From: CAZRIE01 sp964600075
Lineage (GTDB): Bacteria; Bacteroidota; Bacteroidia; Flavobacteriales; Flavobacteriaceae
Length of the DNA stretch: 64,000 bases
Direction of reading: 5' to 3'
Assembly (NCBI GenBank): GCA_964600075.1
Contig: CAZRIE010000004.1
Span: 43,727-107,726 of the forward strand
In this document: one piece after another, positions 62,270 to 64,000 of the stretch
How the letters are laid out: every line of letters begins with the position of its first letter
Numbering within the stretch: position 1 is the first letter of the stretch
Translations under genes and position numbers: made by a program
The notes under the pieces: generated by a model
What the model saw: the letters and a program-made list of their open reading frames with translations, nothing else
Databases searched by the model: none
What the model was told of the DNA's origin: nothing

Positions 62270-63826
62270 ATGAAGCGAATTTTTAAAGGGTTGGGGTTGT
62301 TCATTCTTCTGGCAGTCATTGTTGCGAGCTGTATTGTCATGTATAACTGGCGCGATAGGCATCCTGATTATTCCATTGACATAAAGTTTGAAAACAAAAA
62401 TCAGAGCACGATCAAAGCGGGGTTTGCCAAGAAACCGATTACACCAACAATTGTTGATACTTGGAACGACGCCGATGCCAACAACAAATATGATGAAGAC
62501 AAGGGCGATACCTATAATGACAATAATAAAAACGGCAAGTTTGATGCTTTCTGGATCGCTGGCATGAGCAATGCCAAACCGGCACAGGGCGTTCATGACG
62601 ATGTTTGGTCTAGGGTAATGGTACTAGACGATGGCAAAAGCAGAATAGCAATGATTTCTATGGATGCCATCGGGTTTTTACATGGTGATGTTATTGATAT
62701 CAGAAACCGAATTCCTGAAGAATTGGGTATTGACTATACCCTACTCTCTTCAACCCACACACATGAAAGCAATGATTTGGTAGGCATATGGGGTGAAAAC
62801 ATGTTCAATTCAGGAGTGAACCCAGAAATGATGGAATATGTTAAAGAGCAAACGGTCGCAGCAGTAATCGAGGCGGCAAAAAATATACGTCCCGCTAAAT
62901 TGGTATTTGCTGAAGACCTTTCTGGCAACGATGCTCCGTTAATTAAAGATACCCGAAAACCAATTGTCAAGGCTACTGGTATTCATGTGATGCAAGTGTT
63001 AGATTTGGAGAATGATAAGACATTAGGTACGTTAATTAACTGGTCAAACCATCCTGAAACTTTATGGAGCCAGAATTTATTGATCAGTTCAGATTTTCCG
63101 CATTATGTGCGTGAAGCTGTTGAAAATGGAGTTTATAACGGTGCTGAAAAAATGGAAGAAGGCTTGGGTGGCGTAGCAATTTATTTTTCAGGGGCTATTG
63201 GCGGTTTAATGGCTCCGCACCCTTCTATTTCTATCGCTGATCCATTTACTGGAATTGAATATGCAGAACCTAGTTTTGAAAAAACAAAAGCACTCGGTGA
63301 CCAAATTGCATTGATGTCATTAGCAGCACTTAAAAAACAAGGCGACACTTTAAACAGATCTAATATTTCAGTTCGAGCAAAAACTATTTATGCCGATTTA
63401 GACAACACTACTTTTAAAATAGCGAGCGGAATTGGGCTTATAAAGATGGGTATGCCAGAATACTTTACGACTAGAACCGAAGTGGGCGCTATAAGAATTG
63501 GTCCTGCACTATTTTTAAGCATTCCTGGGGAAATCTACCCTGAAATTGTTTTTGGCGGTGTAGAGGCTCCTGAAGGGCGTGAGTTCGATATTCAGCCCAT
63601 TGAGACTCCTCCTATTGAAGATTTCATCAAAGACAAATACAAATTTTATTTAGGTCTTTCGAACGACTTAATCGGATATATCATTCCAAAAAGTGAGTGG
63701 GATACCGGAAAACCGTATCTGTACAATGATGAACGAGATACGTATGGCGAGGAAAATTCGCTTGGGCCAGAGACAGGCCCTTTTATCTACAAATCCTTAG
63801 TCGAGGTAATCGATGATTTGAAATAA
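62270..63826 (+). CDS. Neutral/alkaline ceramidase-family protein 3 with Asp/Asn-rich calcium-binding-like insert
   Basis: About 518 residues, N-terminal membrane or signal helix (LGLFILLAVIVASCIVMY). Catalytic features: KAGFAKKPITPT, SSTHTHESNDLVGIWG (near 161), TLINWSNHPETLWS (near 250) and IYFSGAIGGLMAP. Directly after the first strand is a stretch of Asn and Asp (DADANNKYDEDKGD then NDNNKNGKFDAFW, about 66-95), resembling dockerin/thrombospondin type-3 calcium loops. Third divergent member of the family in this operon. The stop is followed at once by a gene remnant. Confidence 0.82.
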   Translation: MKRIFKGLGLFILLAVIVASCIVMYNWRDRHPDYSIDIKFENKNQSTIKAGFAKKPITPTIVDTWNDADANNKYDEDKGDTYNDNNKNGKFDAFWIAGMSNAKPAQGVHDDVWSRVMVLDDGKSRIAMISMDAIGFLHGDVIDIRNRIPEELGIDYTLLSSTHTHESNDLVGIWGENMFNSGVNPEMMEYVKEQTVAAVIEAAKNIRPAKLVFAEDLSGNDAPLIKDTRKPIVKATGIHVMQVLDLENDKTLGTLINWSNHPETLWSQNLLISSDFPHYVREAVENGVYNGAEKMEEGLGGVAIYFSGAIGGLMAPHPSISIADPFTGIEYAEPSFEKTKALGDQIALMSLAALKKQGDTLNRSNISVRAKTIYADLDNTTFKIASGIGLIKMGMPEYFTTRTEVGAIRIGPALFLSIPGEIYPEIVFGGVEAPEGREFDIQPIETPPIEDFIKDKYKFYLGLSNDLIGYIIPKSEWDTGKPYLYNDERDTYGEENSLGPETGPFIYKSLVEVIDDLK

Positions 63827-63958
63827 TTTAATTTTCTTACAATTTTGGGCAAAGGCGAACCAGCAGGAACGAAATTTTCAAAAGCTGTCGAAGCTCTTTA
63901 TCCACTTGCAAATGTCGTAAAGAAAAGCGATGCTATAATTAAATTTAGAGGTCAGTAG
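63827..63958 (+). pseudogene. Remnant of a GyrI-like small-molecule-binding domain gene
   Basis: Immediately after the ceramidase-like stop and in the same frame, an open stretch encodes FLTILGKGEPAGTKFSKAVE, then ALYPLANVVKKSDAIIKF, and stops at 63956-63958. This agrees with the N-terminal part of GyrI-like domain proteins (FLTIEGKGEPnG-x-FqeAVEALY-x-(L/V)AY). There is no start codon and the rest of the usual roughly 200-residue protein is absent, so it is a broken piece. Confidence 0.7.
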
Positions 63959-64000
63959 TTAGGCGCATATCAAATTCTTGTGATAGATTTTATCCTTATC

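Overview
The window reads as chromosomal DNA of a marine, polysaccharide-degrading member of the Flavobacteriaceae (Bacteroidota; Zobellia-, Maribacter- or Arenibacter-like by gene content). The grounds are three SusC/RagA receptors, two SusD/RagB lipoproteins, many short flavobacterial lipoprotein signals, moderate-to-low G+C by eye, TAnnTTTG-type -7 promoter boxes and no clear Shine-Dalgarno sequences. No tRNA, rRNA, CRISPR array, transposase or phage gene was seen. The genus is inferred, not proven.

Region A (1-16.6 kb) is an L-rhamnose island. It holds the start of a SusC receptor running off the left edge, a GntR/periplasmic-binding-type regulator, and a five-gene operon: rhamnulose-1-P aldolase/lactaldehyde dehydrogenase fusion, rhamnose isomerase, rhamnulokinase, L-lactate dehydrogenase and an NCS1-type permease. 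A SusC/SusD pair and an exported rhamnose mutarotase follow. The route runs from rhamnose through rhamnulose, rhamnulose-1-P, L-lactaldehyde and L-lactate to pyruvate. A direct repeat of about CAGGACAnNA with exact 10-bp period sits 16-17 bp upstream of a -7-like box at all three promoters. In front of the left-edge SusC it is expanded to eight tandem units.

Region B (16.7-24.8 kb) is a uronate island. One strand carries uxuB-type SDR, uxuA, kduI and a DUF4861 lipoprotein; the other carries a LacI regulator, a GH88 unsaturated uronyl hydrolase and an alginate_lyase-fold lyase. The palindrome TACAATCGATTGTA lies in the divergent LacI promoter and recurs (13/14) on the -7 box of the rhamnose-island SusC/SusD operon. 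That operon therefore appears to answer to both the rhamnose and the uronate regulators, as expected for import of a rhamnose- and uronate-containing glycan (ulvan-like or rhamnoglucuronan-like; inference).

Region C (24.8-25.9 kb) has an SDR next to a decayed feruloyl-CoA synthase fragment.

Region D (26.3-33.0 kb) is a one-strand cluster of ECF sigma factor, short membrane anti-sigma candidate, Spy-like protein, EF-hand protein, CotH-type kinase, two YHYH proteins, a MORN-repeat lipoprotein and a SCO1 protein. It is an uncharacterised envelope or metal-linked cluster.

Region E (33.4-63.8 kb) combines a GH2 beta-galactosidase, glycerophosphodiesterase, purple acid phosphatase, Gfo/Idh/MocA oxidoreductase, sodium:solute symporter, two paralogous DapA/NanA-type aldolases, an AraC regulator, a membrane PHP-domain protein with a membrane partner, a PKD-SusC-SusD operon, and a + strand operon with three ceramidase-fold proteins, a BNR sialidase-like lipoprotein, two alpha/beta hydrolases, a YdjC deacetylase and a BASS transporter. 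A glycolipid- or acyl-sugar-directed uptake and degradation locus is the best guess, but the substrate is unproven. The window ends in a GyrI-like gene remnant.
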